DNA of 64,000 nt from Gibbula magus (GCA_936450465.1 OW388299.1:43225548-43289547); one strand, 5' to 3'; positions 29,106 to 41,600 are shown, numbered from the stretch's first letter. Translations and numbers: made by a program. The notes: generated from the letters alone by a model not told the origin.

Positions 29106-30045
29106 ATCCGAAATAACCATTCGATAGAACACAAGGTAATGAACATCTCAGCCAAGTCCTGATCAAATATGCCATTTGAAGAGAAATATGAGGCTTGCTG
29201 TAAGGTTGTGTACCTCTCTCACTTAGAAAATTCGCGTGTTTTTTGGCCAATTTGACTGTGCGATTCTCTGTAAGAGCGAATATGGAGTGCACATTATGAA
29301 AGAGATAGGAAATTCGAAATCACAATTCGATCGATCACATTTTAATGTACATCTCAGTCAAATTTGGTGTGAAAATATGCAATTTGAAGAAAAATATGTG
29401 GCTTTCTGTAAGGTTGTGTACCTCTCTCACTTAAAAAAAATCGCGTGTTTTTGGCCAATTTGTATTTGATATGTATTTTGAAAAGAAATATGAGGCTCGA
29501 TATGAGATTGTGTACACTACTGACAGAGATGAAATTGACTTAGAAAATTTTCCGTGTTGTTTTGGCTAATTTGGCTGTGCGAACCTCTATAAGAACGTTA
29601 TCAAGTCAGCTGTAAATGTGTGTAGTTTTCGTAATTCTGGCGATTTTGCTCCGAATTTGTTATTTGAATATGGAGCAAAACCTAAGATTGTTTTAAAAAA
29701 TTGCAATTGACCATTCAATAGAACTCATTGTAAAGTACCTGAGCCAAGTTTGGTCAGGAAACATGCATTTTGAAGAATGTTATCATGCCCGCTGTCAGGG
29801 TGTGTAGTTCCCGTAATTAAAATATTTCTAGCTTTTAAGCTCTCTTATAGAGAACTGATGAAAAATATAAGATTGTTTTCAGAAAATTGGAAATAACCAT
29901 TCAATAGAACACATTGTTATGTACATCTCGGTCAAGTTTGACCACTGTAAAACGAATCCGGAGTTAAAACGAAGTTTTAGGGCTATTTACATCAAATTGG
30001 CTACGTATATCTTGTTAAGAGCGATCCGAAATCACTATTTTTACC
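29106..30045. repeat. Diverged satellite monomers at the array edge
   Basis: After a deletion that joins AGAGTGAAT directly to CCGAAATAACC, four or so recognisable but heavily mutated monomers follow. They carry landmarks in the same order as the array: GAAGAGAAATATGAGGCT, GGCCAATTTGACTGTGCGA, TGTAAGAGCGAATAT and CATCTCAGTCAAATTTGG, then more degraded ones to about 30045 (CAAATTGGCTACGTATATC, AGAGCGATCCGAAATCAC). The best preserved block in the decayed copies is CCATTCAATAGAACACATTG followed by ATGTACATCTCGGTCAAG. This is the usual picture of an array margin that has escaped homogenisation. A short inverted pair (TATACCGAGT near 30059 and AACTCGATATA near 30115) lies just outside. Confidence 0.9.
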
Positions 30046-30152
30046 TTTATATCGTCACTATACCGAGTCTGCTATTCTCAAAATCCTAATTTTGGGCAAC
30101 CGTCAATTTTGGCAAACTCGATATAATCGTAGAGAGTAGAGAACATAAACAA

Positions 30153-30745
30153 AAAGTTACCTTCAATCTCCTTCCACAGAGGTTACTTCCTTCAGATTTC
30201 CGATCCTAACCTCTGTTCTATATAGCTTGAAATCGAGGACTCCAGCAAAATACACTTTCGGGGAAATGAGAACCTCAAACTGTATCCCTGTTTGTTAACC
30301 AATGAAAACACATCTTTCAAAGGCCATGCTGATGAATGACTTTAAAGATCTAGGGACTTTACTCTTAAAGGTCTTGCTCATTAGCATATGTCCTTCGAGT
30401 ATGGCTGATGTAAATAACACAAATGAACTATTTTGGGTATTTGTCTCTGATTTGGTCTTATTTATTTATAAGCATGTTTATCATCAATAGTTATCACAAA
30501 TTCAATAGCATATTTCGAGGGAAATACATTTAACAAGAAATTTAAAGAGTTTATCTTACGTTTATTTTATCATTATGACGTATATTGGCAAACGTTTACA
30601 ACGGCGTCGCTGATTGCACAACTAGATTCAATTACAACCCATTAGGACAATCCATTTCTGCCCTTGATTTCAAGAGATGAAGAACAGGGTAGGATCGGAA
30701 ATCTGAAGGGATTACCTCTGTGGGAAGAGAATGAGATACCTTAGA
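30153..30745. repeat. Fold-back (inverted repeat) element between satellite and SINEs
   Basis: The arm at about 30153-30235 (with CCACAGAGGTTACTTCC and CAGATTTCCGATCCTA) recurs inverted at about 30665-30745 (TAGGATCGGAAATCTGAAGG and CCTCTGTGGGAAG). Similarity covers about 80-90 bp per arm with scattered mismatches, and the spacer of about 430 bp is AT-rich. There is no transposase reading frame, so it is either a non-autonomous transposon or an old inverted duplication. No target duplication was identified. Confidence 0.7.
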
Positions 30746-30909
30746 TAGTTTTCACTTTGGATACAAACGCATAGCAAACACAGACAAATATAGATTGAAA
30801 TGTGAATCGCTCTGAAACTTTCTTTTTTTTTTTATTATTTATTTCTTTTTGTGGTACATACATACGCTCTGAAACTTACTGTCGATTTGAAGAATATCCT
30901 TTTTTTGGA

Positions 30910-31223
30910 TGTGATGTGAGTTGGGGTTTAACGTCACTTTCAAGAGTATTTCACTTATATCCCAGCTGCTTGTATTATCGCAGGGAGAAAGCCTGCAACG
31001 CCATGTGGTTATGCATTGTGGTGAAACCTGCGAGCATCGGCTGAAACTAGCAAACCATGGGTGGTACTACGCTGAAATTCAGTGTAGCATTGCACCCAAA
31101 CCTTACTGCGTGTAGAACAGTTCTCTACTGCAGACAAACTTGCCGTGCCCCTGGCGGGATTCGAACACAAGACCTCATGATCCGAAGCTGAACGTGTTAA
31201 CCACTGCACTATCCCACCCCCCA
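30910..31223 (-). mobile_element. tRNA-derived SINE, full length, with target-site duplication
   Basis: Read on the minus strand it begins with a tRNA-like head (GGTGGGATAGTGCAGTGGTT as box A region, GGTTCGAATCCC-type box B partly mutated). It then has a ~200-bp body and ends in GTTAAACCCCAACTCAC. It is flanked by the direct repeat TTTTTTTGGA at 30900-30909 and 31224-31233, as expected after L1/RTE-type retroposition. The same element recurs at 31251, 39030, 56223, 60822 and 63160 and in fragments elsewhere. Confidence 0.88.
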
Positions 31224-31250
31224 TTTTTTTGGACACGATAACCTTGAGAA

Positions 31251-31572
31251 AAGGTGAGGTAAGGTGAGGTGATTTGAGATTTAACACTGCTTTCAAGATT
31301 ATTTCACTTATATCGCGGCTGCTAGAATTATGGCAGGAAGAAGGCCTGCAATGCCGTGTATATTCATTGTGGTGAAACCTGCAAGCATGGACTGGAACTA
31401 GCGAGCCATGGGTGGCACTACGTTGAAATTAAGTGTGACATTGAACCCAAACCTTACTGCTTGTAGGGCAGTTCTCTATTGCAGACAAAGTTGCCGTGCT
31501 TCTGGCGGGATTCAAACCCCAGACCTCTTGATCCGAAGCCCAACACGCAAACCACTGCACTATCACTACCCT
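31251..31572 (-). mobile_element. tRNA-derived SINE, second tandemly placed copy
   Basis: Same family and orientation as the copy at 30910, starting about 30 bp beyond it. The tail end reads GGTGAGGTGATTTGAGATTT on the plus strand and the mutated tRNA-like head lies at 31500-31572. It is more diverged than its neighbour (for example GCTAGAATTATGGCAGGAAG). No clean target duplication was found next to the head, although TGAGAAAAG occurs on both sides (near 31242 and 31600). Confidence 0.85.
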
Positions 31573-31835
31573 GAGCAGATAGTCGGCTAGAACCATCCTG
31601 AGAAAAGCAAAAAAGTCAACCAGATGAAGCTTTAAGTTTTATTTCACTGATTGATAACTATATATCTCGTATGTACACATGTCTACCAAGCACAACACCG
31701 CCCCAGAACAATAATCACAGACAGGGCTCTACAAAACATGGTAGATAATGTGAGAGACCCACACCCACCATCAGAGACAGCATCAGGTTGACAGACTTCA
31801 GAGATAGATTCACATGTGCATGATACATAAGATAG

Positions 31836-31925
31836 ATTCAAACGGATACAATACATCAAATATATATTCAAGAGGATAAAATACATCAATTATTTATATT
31901 CAAGTGGACACAAATTGACAATATG
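31836..31925. repeat. Degenerate ~31-bp tandem repeat, three units
   Basis: Three imperfect units begin ATTCAAACGGATAC, ATTCAAGAGGATAA and ATTCAAGTGGACAC, spaced 30 and 32 bp. Two of them share the block ATACATCAA. The run is AT-rich and non-coding. Confidence 0.6.
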
Positions 31926-33624
31926 TTCAGGGATAGATTCATTTGGTCAGACTTCTTGAGAGCTGGGAGATAAACTTAATTGAGATGGACAGAAGATGAT
32001 AAAATCGTAGATAAAATCATACAAATGGGTGCAACAAGAAATCTGACAAAAAATCAAAAGGATAGAATTTATTAGAGATTTTATGTATTGGAGGGCATTC
32101 ATCAGAGATAGATTGAAATACAAATTTGAAGTCAATTGTGCCTTCATAGATGCATCAATTGAAGCGAATGCATCAATACAGGACAATGCATCAAGATCCA
32201 ATTATTTATGCATTAATACACTATCATCTTCAACTAAGCTTCATATCTAGACTAATATTTAACCAGTGTTCTAATGGTGGGTATGGGTCCATATTCTGCT
32301 TAGATCACATTGAGTCAATATTGGAATGATTGAATAACTTATGCAAATAGTATACAAAACAGTGTACAGGGGCAAATCATTTGCTATGCAAAAATCTCAC
32401 ATCTTCACAAAACAACCCATCACATACAAAGAATGAGAATAACATGGTCAAATATGATGAAAATACATCAGCGTGCAGATGAAGATTTTTGAAGCTTTCG
32501 TTTGGCTAAGATATACCTCAGCATTAATCAGTACATGGTGCTAACATTATCTTAGCGATTGCTTAGAATTACTGGTTATACTTCTTAACAATTTAGTTTT
32601 CAAATTCCAAGGTTTGTAAGTATTCAAATTCTTCAGTATATCTATTCAGGGTCCCATTACACAAAAGAACCTTAGTGTCAACATGTGTATTACACAGTAT
32701 GACTTTGTGTAATTGAACACTGTCCTTAGTCTTGCATTGCTAAATTTTCTCTAAGCCAATTTAGATATACGATATTCAAGATAATCTTAACACTAGAGAG
32801 TTTAATAAATCTACTGATAATTTAATACTAAAATGAACTAACCTCAGAATATTTTCTTTAAAATATAGCTAAATTAGCTTCATAAATCTCACCATAAGAA
32901 AATTTTCTGATCTTTCTTAGGACATAGATGAGGCAACCAATACCATCCTAGTGTTAACAGGGCTTCGAAAATATGGGCACACGTTACAGTATTTCAATCA
33001 CATTCCATGAAGAGTGTATTTCAATCAGATTGATTTGAAACCATTCTAATACATGTGAAGACATTTTTTATATACATTCATGAGAATTTTTTCTCACATA
33101 TTACACAGAGACTGTTAGGAATATAAACAGTCAAAGCATTACAATCATACTTTTATACAGAGGTGAAAGCGGTAATGATAATAGCTTTAAAAATTGCTGT
33201 ACATTCAATGCAAATACACACCTTACCATCTCCTTTTACCCATTAATATTTTGGAGGGGTACACAAGTTAAAATAATTCATGGAAGCAACTATTCCTTTC
33301 AAAGAAATCGGTTATGTTAAGTCATTATATATCCAGGTTAAAATAATGCACCAAACTTCACTTTTTTCAATGACAGACTTATAGCATTTTCAACTCAAAA
33401 ACAGTTTGAATTGATTGAAAAACTGAAATTACCGGGAGCCAAAATATTATGGAATTGTGATTAAACCATAATGAAAACCCGATTTATATATTTAAGTTAA
33501 AGGTTAATTTAGAATATTCTGAAATAAAGATAAAAAGGTAATTTTAAACATAATCAAATCAAATGAAAAAGCATTTTTCCATCTAAATATCTTATATATC
33601 TTAAAAACTTAATTGAGAATTTGT

Positions 33625-33649
33625 CCCTAGACCTAGACCTAGACCTAGA
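33625..33649. repeat. CCTAGA hexamer microsatellite, four units
   Basis: Four consecutive CCTAGA units. It is not the animal telomere hexamer (CCCTAA) and shows no other sign of telomere origin. Confidence 0.85.
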
Positions 33650-33783
33650 AAAACATAAGAATTGTCAAATATGAATTGACAAATGATATTTCTTCTCATT
33701 TGTTATAAAGCTAAACTTATAAATCTTTGACAGCAGTTGTCAAATGTGATTATGCACAAGCCAAAACTATCAAGTTCCTTGAG

Positions 33784-33804
33784 ATATATATATATATATA
33801 TATA
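33784..33804. repeat. TA dinucleotide microsatellite
   Basis: About ten uninterrupted AT/TA steps in AT-rich intergenic DNA. Confidence 0.9.
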
Positions 33805-33940
33805 AATGCAGTGAGTTTATGTACAACATAAATCCTATAAACAACTGAGGCCAAGCATTTTACATAAATACACTGCATTAACAAAACCAACACTCTCCCA
33901 TGATGAACCATTTCGATTTCACTCACCTTTATCACACAAC

Positions 33941-34750
33941 ACATGACGGATGAAATGTACATTTTTACCTATATGAAATGTATTACACACAATGGATGAA
34001 TCCTCCTTTCTCAGCTATATGAAATTACACTTTATTAATGAAATTTTACCTGATAATCAATGAATTTTCTTCATTTCTCAGCTATAGTATTCAAACAACA
34101 TTTGGGATAACACTACCTTCAATAGTACAAATTCTTGTACTTTTTTCGGGCCGAGGCCCATGCAGGAGTAAGGCAACTATCGCCAACACTGACCGTACGA
34201 GCAGCTTACCCCACGACCATTTCGCCTCGACAAAAATCGAGGTCCAACAACCAATAGTTAAGCTTATATTACATTCAGTAACCCTATGACAGACGTAAAC
34301 TGGAGCAGCTCCCAAGGCTGAATGCATTAGAACCTTAGAAATTCCACCTTAACAAAATTTACCTTTCTTAACCTAATTAATAATTAATGCATTAAATTTC
34401 TCAAACTGAAAAACAATACTCCTTTCATTCTGTGTGAGGAAAATCAGTTGAGTAATCTCTGTTAGGAGAGAATGACCCGATGAATGGAATACACATTTCT
34501 TATGTATTTAAGCTAATCAATGAAATAAACATTCCTTATCTATATGAAAATCCATGTACACTTCCTATGAAATGAGATAAACATGTTCTATCCATGAGAA
34601 AAATTATGTAGGCATACATCTAATGAAGAATAAGAACAATTCTCGCCTATGTGAAAATCAATGTATAACACCTTATGAATGAATGGTTTTAATTTCTTTC
34701 ATCTAATTATGAAATGTACATTCCTTACCAAAGTGAAACAGAAATTTACA
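33941..34750. repeat. Degenerate ~50-bp repeat field with a GC-richer insert
   Basis: Variants of ATGAAATGTACATT, TTACCTATATGAAA and CAATGAAATAAACATTCC recur irregularly at 33950-34090 and 34480-34740, suggesting an old tandem repeat with a period near 50 bp. Between about 34130 and 34330 the base composition shifts to GC-richer sequence with a 6-bp hairpin (CCTCGA at 34225, TCGAGG at 34237). Both strands of that insert are open for about 80 codons, but neither reads as a protein I recognise. Confidence 0.5.
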
Positions 34751-36724
34751 CAAAATGTGCATTGGAAGATAATGTCACAAAAACTGTGAAGTAACAGATG
34801 ATTTTGTATTTCATGCAAACTGTAGAATTTGTGTATTCTTGGGAAAAAAATTAACAGTTGCTTGTTAATGAGAAACTAGGGATTCTATATGAGAATCACT
34901 TAGCTAATTAAAATCATTCTGGATTATTTCATTTCATAGCATCATCAAAGAGCAATCTCATTAAAATCAGATCAAGTATTATACTCGTACCTAACAGCAT
35001 TGTTAATCAGTCAATCAGATGTAGCCAGATACGACTGCTGCATTGATTTAATTTAATGAGATTGACCTGAGTGCAATGAACCGGTCTTAGCTATCAGTGG
35101 TAAGTTCTTTTCCACTGTATATATCTTGAAGATTAACATCATTGCTCTATATGATGCTATTTCTTGTATATTTGAATGCAGTTTAAGTTTACCTCACAAT
35201 TATTAAAATAAACTTCCTGCACTTTTTAGATTGGGTGTTATTTGTATTTGCACTTTAAAATTGTTGTAATACCAAGATTATTCATATTCATATCATATGT
35301 AGATACAAAGCTTATCTTGATCATCTTCATTATTTTCGTAAAATCTCTTTAAAGAGTGGTCTATCCGTTTGTACCTCAGAAAACTTTCACATTCTCTTGA
35401 CTAGAATTGCACAAATTGATTCCCTTAGAAATGTCAGGGAAACTCCTCATATAAAACTCTAATCTGGTTTCTACAAATTATTTCCTACATGATCGATGAA
35501 TATTGACAATGACATGATATTTCAAAATTGATCACAAACTTTCCAGAATTTTCAATCATAAAATAATGAAAGATACACAAAATGCTCATAAATCCAAAGA
35601 CATTGATATTTGAAACAGGTTTCACAAATGACATACTTCTGTAAAGTTTAATTATGTTTTAGGCTTTAACTTGTTTATTTACAAATCTGACATAATAGTC
35701 AAAATATGAAAGTAGCAAAGTCCATTATTATAAGGAAATAAATGTGGGGACATTTTGATGATCAGATAGTGAAAATATAAATAGTAAGAAACCCCATTAC
35801 ATTTAAAGAAAACTAGAATCGGTGACATTTTGACCAAGTCAATGTGTATACCGTGCGTACAACTTACAGTTAATGGATTGTCAACTTCTTCAAAGTACTA
35901 ACTGTTGACAATACATTATGCCAGTACTTAACATCTTACCTGCAAAGAAATTTTCACTAACAACTCGCATAACAGTCAAAATTCAGGGTCATCAAGACAT
36001 TTGTGTGAATTTATGGTATAAATCAAATTCTCAAGAATGTTTCAAAAGATATCATAAGAGCACAAAGAGAATTATCCACTTGAATTTGCTTTCCGCAGTA
36101 AGTCCCCATTTGTACTGTTTCTTTAAGCAAGTGTATAGTTTATGTTACATAGATACTAATTAGAGATACCCAGAGTATCATAGTTTTTGTTGGATCTTCT
36201 TAAATGTCTGGCCAAGGATGGCTACTATGAAAAATAATCACACTCTATCATTCTGAACTAATTAATTCCTGATCAACAACAGATCCAGAAATATTCAAAA
36301 GGAGGTGGAGAGTTCAACCAGGTGGTTTATCAAATTAACATGCAAAAGTTGTCTGAAAGGGAAGGAGGTGTTCTTTAACCATCTGAACCCCATCCCCTAT
36401 GAATCCACCACTCCAAACTCTGTTCATTCCGACTAATTGACCTTTGTCCCAAAGAGCATCCCCAATAACAGTCATTTCTAACAATGTTGAATAAACATGC
36501 TATGATTAAAACAAATCAATAACTAGGATTGACAGAGACCCATTTGCACAAAGCATCAGACTAGCGTCATCGTCTCTCATTGAGAAGAGAGAGTTACAAA
36601 AACCTAGCAGAGCTTGCAAGTGGGTTCTGGAGATACAGTGAGGTTTACATTGCAACGAGTCTGATCACAGTAGGAAATCACATGTAAAGCTATGGCGGAT
36701 CAGTCCTACAATCTCAACTAGTAC
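34751..36724. other. AT-rich intergenic DNA, no gene recognised
   Basis: Nothing coding is supported. One small inverted pair is visible: CAATCTCATTAAAATCA at about 34953 and TTTAATGAGATTG at about 35054, possibly a tiny MITE remnant. Confidence 0.6.
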
Positions 36725-36727
36725 ATG

Positions 36728-37380
36728 GATCACAAAGATGTGGAAGCGTCAACGACTTGCCCTCTTCACGGACTTTGTATTCTTAGCGTGCACAAGCTGT
36801 CATGTAGCACAAATCACACAGATGTGAAAGTGTCTTTGACTTGCCGTTTTCACCAAATCGATCTTGTATTATTTACCAGTACCCAAGCTGTCATGTGTCA
36901 CAAATTACAAATGTGTGAAAGAGTCTATGACATGATGTCTTCTTGGACCTTGTATTCTTTGCTTGCACAAGCTGTCATTAAGCACACAGATCACACAGAT
37001 GTGAAAGCATTATTGACTTGTCATCTCCATTTAACCGGCCTTGTATTCTTCACATGCGCAAGTTGTCATTTACCACACTGATGTGGAAGCGTTTATAACT
37101 TGCCGTCTTCATGAAACCGACCTTGTATTATTCGCATGCACAAGCTGTCATTTAGCAGTGTCTATGACTTGCCGTATTCATCAAGCTGACCTAGTGGTCT
37201 TCGCGTGCCATGGTGTCATGAAGCACATAGATCACACAAATGTGAAAGCGTTTATGACGTGCCCTCTTCATGGCCTTGTATTCTTCACGTGCACAAAATT
37301 GACCTTGTATTCTTAGCATGCACAAGTTGTCATGTAGCACAGATCACACAGATGTGAAAGTGTCTATGTCCTCTTCACAA
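36728..37380. repeat. Minisatellite with ~95-bp degenerate unit, about seven to eight copies
   Basis: The ordered landmarks CAGATGTGAAAGCGT, TATGACTTGCC, CTTGTATTCTT, GCACAAGCTGTCAT and AGCACAGATCACACA recur across the interval, with unit starts near 36728, 36820, 36905, 36990, 37075, 37160, 37240 and 37350. Units are 80-95% alike by eye and vary in length through small deletions. Open frames of 90-118 codons here follow the repeat and show no protein family. It lies about 1 kb past the TRAPPC8 stop codon and could be within a long 3' UTR or in intergenic DNA. Confidence 0.85.
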
Positions 37381-38414
37381 AACCAAGCTTATACTGGTGC
37401 CATAACAATTCTCTGCAGGAAAGTCCTTCAACATTCAGTTGTCTATTGTGTTAACAATTAATGCCCTGTTTGTCTTGACTTAGTGTGTTACATTGCTTGA
37501 GAAACAAAATGTCTGTCCTTCTGATCCACCTTCAAAATGTCACATATCTATCCACCGACTCCATACTGTCAATTTTAAATCCAAACACGTCAAAGAACAT
37601 GAGTATGACAAAGCTTATCTTACACAGGTGATACGCCAACTTGTCAATCAATGTCCAAAATATTTTCAGTATGATTAAAACTTATAATCTCTATTGGATC
37701 GCATCAACTAGTACTATAAATTGAGATATTTTGCTTTTCTTGACCAGACTTATGTCATCTTCCCTGAAAGGCATAACTCACACAAATCTCTATCACTGGC
37801 TCATGTAAGCCTTGCCTTTTTTTGGCGTCTTTGCTGTGACAGAGATTTCTGATTTTACTGCTAAGTCCAGGGGCAGCAAGCTGCTATGTTGGTATAGAAA
37901 AGTTGATGAAATACAGCAAGGCTTAAAAAAAGCCAGTGATAGAAACTGGTACGAGATATGTCTTGCAAGGGGACATTGGACTGATGTTTTAGGGAATTCA
38001 TCTCGGCTGAATAACTAGAATTAACCCTGTGGGTAATCCTTCAGTTTTTCAGTTACCAACAGGAACATAATTTCATCTCCACTTCTAAGTTCCTTTTCAC
38101 TTTCCAACAAAGTGCCAATTCAACTCCATTTCAGCTAGATCAACAATTTTACTTTTCAGGCCAACAAAAGTCTTTGATTTCTCACACAAAACTGTTGAAT
38201 CACACTTCACCTCCATTGCATGTAGAGGGAACACTCTGCAACAGTCAAAACTGGACCACACCCAAATCTCTCAAGGCGCATCAACATATTTCCAATGTTT
38301 CATCACTTCACAGTCTTCAAGCCGACATAGTTATAATACTCTGTGTGGACCACTCTCACATCTCCATGAAGCATCAACATAAAATTATTTCCAATCCTAT
38401 CGTCACTTCAGTCT
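37381..38414. other. Probable TRAPPC8 3' UTR / downstream flank
   Basis: This interval follows the TGA stop of the minus-strand TRAPPC8 frame. No AATAAA or ATTAAA was seen on the minus strand within it, so the 3' end of the mRNA is not placed. It includes a short local duplication of about 115 bp (CATCAACAT and CACTTCA..GTCTTCAAGCCGACA.AGTTATAAT at about 38280-38340 and 38368-38434) whose second copy runs into the last coding bases. Confidence 0.5.
37815..37985. repeat. Dispersed repeat with conserved stem-loop, copy 1
   Basis: It shares with copies at 59385, 60310 and 62965 the order AGAAAAGTTGATGAAATACA, CAGCAAGGCTTAAA, then GCCAGTGATAGAAACTGGT and a GTCTTGCAAGG-like end. GCCAGT..ACTGGC forms a 6-bp stem in the better copies. 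The family is not one I can name. Confidence 0.65.
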
Positions 38415-38694
38415 TCAAGCCGACAGAGTTATAATGCTCGGTGTGGAGTGTTTCTGTAGTATCATTTCAGACGGCTCAGCATCAGCGTACGTGACAAAGA
38501 CAGCGAGATTGTTGAAGTTGTAGACCCCTGGCCGACAGAAGGCTGCCTTGAGCCTAACCTCGAGACTTGTCCCAGGGTCCAGGTGTATATTTGTGAGGGT
38601 GGGCCCGACCCAGCTGTAGCTACAACTCATCACAGGGGGGTGGGGCGAGCTTGGAGAAAACTGGGCGGGCGTCGTGTTGGAGGATGTACCAAAC
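38415..38694 (-). CDS. TRAPPC8: TRAPPC8 window exon 22 (last coding exon, stop codon)
   Basis: 280 bp from acceptor TTTACCCACAG to the TGA at 38415-38417. It encodes YSWVGPTLTNIHLDPGTSLE, then LKAAFCRPGVYNFNNLAVF and a C-terminus PSIITLSA. It matches FTWLGQTQ, LKACFVHTGVYNLG and PALIIIS of vertebrates, including the position of the stop. Confidence 0.96.
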
Positions 38695-41600
38695 CTGTGG
38701 GTAAAGAGGAATATTTGTCATGAATTTGTATTTGATTTTGCAAATTGGGTGACCAGAAGTTAGTCACAAATGATAGGTAATTATTTTGGTGGTATTCAGA
38801 AATGATTCATTGTGAATGACAAAATTGGATAAAAAAATTCTCTTAAAAAATCTGTCAATGAAGAATGATTGGGTAAATCATTCATATAATCATAATGTGA
38901 GATAATCATTTGAATATAATGAACATATCAATATGTTATCAGCAAACACAATACTATTTTCAGTAATTGGTTGTCAAATATGAAGATAAGTTATTAATCC
39001 AGAATATAGTTATATTTTCAATTGATTGAGGTGAGGTGAGTTGGGGTTTAACGCCGCTTTCAAGAGTATTTCACTTATATTGCGGCTGCTAGTATTATGG
39101 CAGGGAGAAAGCCCGCAGTGCCATGTGGCTATGCATTGCGGTGAAACCTGCGAGCATCGGCTGGAACTAGCGAACCATGGGTGGTACTACGCTGAAATTC
39201 AGTGTAGCATTGCACCCAAACCTTACTGCGTGTAGAACAGTTCTCTACTGCAGACAAAGTTGCCGTGCCCCTGGCGGGATTCGAACCCTGGACCTCTTGA
39301 TCCAAAGCCGAACGCTCTAACCACTGAGCTATCCCGCCCCTCAATTGATTGAACCATCAGGTAATGTTGTAATTATCATAAACAACAAATAGCAGACAAA
39401 CTGACTTTGACATCTCAAGTGATGTATGGTTTTGTATTTGTACGACCCTTTCAGAATTGATACTTTATGTTTAAGACATACCTGTCTGAAGATTTGCTTG
39501 TGTCCACCAGAACATCGACTGAAGTCTCGGTGTGGTTTTGTAATTTCAATGTCACCGGAACAATACATAATCTGTGGACAAGAGATTATTATCAGAAGCA
39601 GCATTGACAAGTTCGGAAAAAATGAAATGAATAGTGCCATGTAATGCATAACTTGTAAATATTATGACACATCATATTAATTGTTAATCCCATCTGTACA
39701 TTTGCTTAAGGAAACCGAATAAAATTCTGAAAATTGAATTGTTTGCTTATGCATAAACGCCCTATGAAGATCATTTGCCTTTAAACAAAAATCTGCATTT
39801 TTGGTTCCATACTGATTTCAAGAATATATATATGAGTGGATAATAATTTTTAAAAGTCTGCTATACTCTTGTGAATATTCTGAATCGAACCCCATGAACA
39901 CCATTTCTGGATCTGCCATTGGAACAATAATTCTAACAAGTTATTTATTTTGAACAACAAAATTTCAAATGACAACTTAAAACCAATACAAAGGTACTGA
40001 GTGATCACTTACCCCTTTGCAAAGTCGTGTGTGCAGTCAAGGTCATGCAGAAAGGAATAGCTGACCAGTTTGGTGGTCACTTCTGGACTGGGTTGAGGGT
40101 TTGTCTCTGGTTCCAAGTCTCGTATAAACTTGAGCAGCGGTTGATCCTGATTCGACTGCAAGGATTACATGCAGATTGGACAGTTAGAGGCTATTTTGGA
40201 GAAACCATGGCCATGGAGACGTATTATAGCAGAGGTTATGTGGAGAGATATGACTTGAGTAACCTTTGCTGGGTGTGACAATTTTGATTATTTTATAAAT
40301 ATAACGATCTCGTCATTTGGCTAGGGCAGGGGAGGTAACTCAAGATTACTTAAAATCTCTAGAGAAGAACTTAAAATCAAGCCACGACTTGTAACAAACT
40401 GCAGCAAGTGTCAAGTTAGCAAGTCATTGCGCCTGTTATGCTTTGAGGTAGAAAATTTAGCACAGCCCTGCCACAAGCCTTCATGGACCATAAAGGATAA
40501 ATTATCAGTAACTATACAAGAATGAACATACCATGGCTATAGGGAAGGCAGTGACCACTGTGTCCACTTTCTCTATACACACGTGATGTTGACCGACCAG
40601 GATCTTCAGCTGACCGTTCTCCTGGGCTACGAATGCCTGAAAGAATAAATTCAAATTATAATATTATCCTTACAAAATAATGTTAAATGTGAAGTCTATT
40701 ACATTATGAACATTTCCATGTCGTTATTATCAATAACCCAAGTTGTTCCTGTGGAAATGTTTGTAAAAATGTCTTACCATTTTGAGTGTCCACTTTAAAC
40801 TTTACCAAGAACTGCAATGATGCCTTATCTACTCACTGTTACCATGGCAATGTAGATCTTGACAGTTTAAGTAAAACAAAACATTCAAGATTGTCCAAAC
40901 CTATACATTTGACAATCAAAAAGGTTCTAATTGTTGCGGTGGAGATGACACACCAGCGATTGTAAGACCTTAGTTACGTCTTTTACTGCACGGTGTCTTA
41001 GATTTTTGGCTAAATTATCCTATCTGGTTTTCCTTTATTATGTTACATTAGTCTGCCATTATTACATCCTTAAGTGGATTAAAATTACAAATGTTTAATG
41101 TCCAGGCCATTCCATAAGTTGAGTTCCTGGAAGGATCTTCATGGTATTTCTCATAACTAAACATGTATAAGTTCACCAACATTCATTATCATAGAAAGTA
41201 TAAAGAGAACATTTACCTTCCACAGGAAGATGAGAGTGAGCGGCACCTCCTTGGCCTTGTTGAGACTGGAGAAGTCAGGTTTGTCTTTCTGAGAGGACCG
41301 TGAACTCGGGAACTCCTCCTGGGCCGGGGTCGGTTGAGATCGACACGCGGGGCTCCGGAGGTAGAAGTCACAACATGGTGTTTGTGTGCTGTTGATCTGT
41401 TGTTAAATGTTCAATGTTACACTGAATAGGAATTCATTTGATGCTTGTTTTGCTACATAGAACTTAGACAATTTTTACAGATCTTTGAGGGCATTTAGAA
41501 GTGGCATACCGGTACATAAGAACAGGTACACTTTTTCTTTTCATATTCAACCTGATGGAGGAGTGAGCATATACTCTGAAACGTCATGTATTTTCACATT

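Larger units (their letters stand above)
31573..33940. other. AT-rich intergenic DNA, no gene recognised
   Basis: No frame in either strand gives a protein I recognise, and no convincing splice-bounded exon was found. It holds a short degenerate tandem run (31836-31925), a CCTAGA hexamer run and a TA dinucleotide run. A TTTATT at about 31638, which reads AATAAA on the minus strand, could be a distant poly(A) signal for TRAPPC8, but the stop codon is almost 7 kb away and nothing links the two. Confidence 0.6.

Noticed and set aside
33625..33649. Interstitial telomere repeat
   Set aside because: The unit is CCTAGA, not CCCTAA, with only four units.
34091..34327. Overlapping plus and minus frames as an exon of an unknown gene
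   Set aside because: Neither strand gives a recognisable protein or clear splice borders; kept only as a composition anomaly.
36725..37316. Open frames of 118 and 91 codons with Cys/His-rich repeats that look zinc-finger-like
   Set aside because: Cys and His spacing follows the ~95-bp DNA repeat and is not regular; the two frames overlap in different phases.
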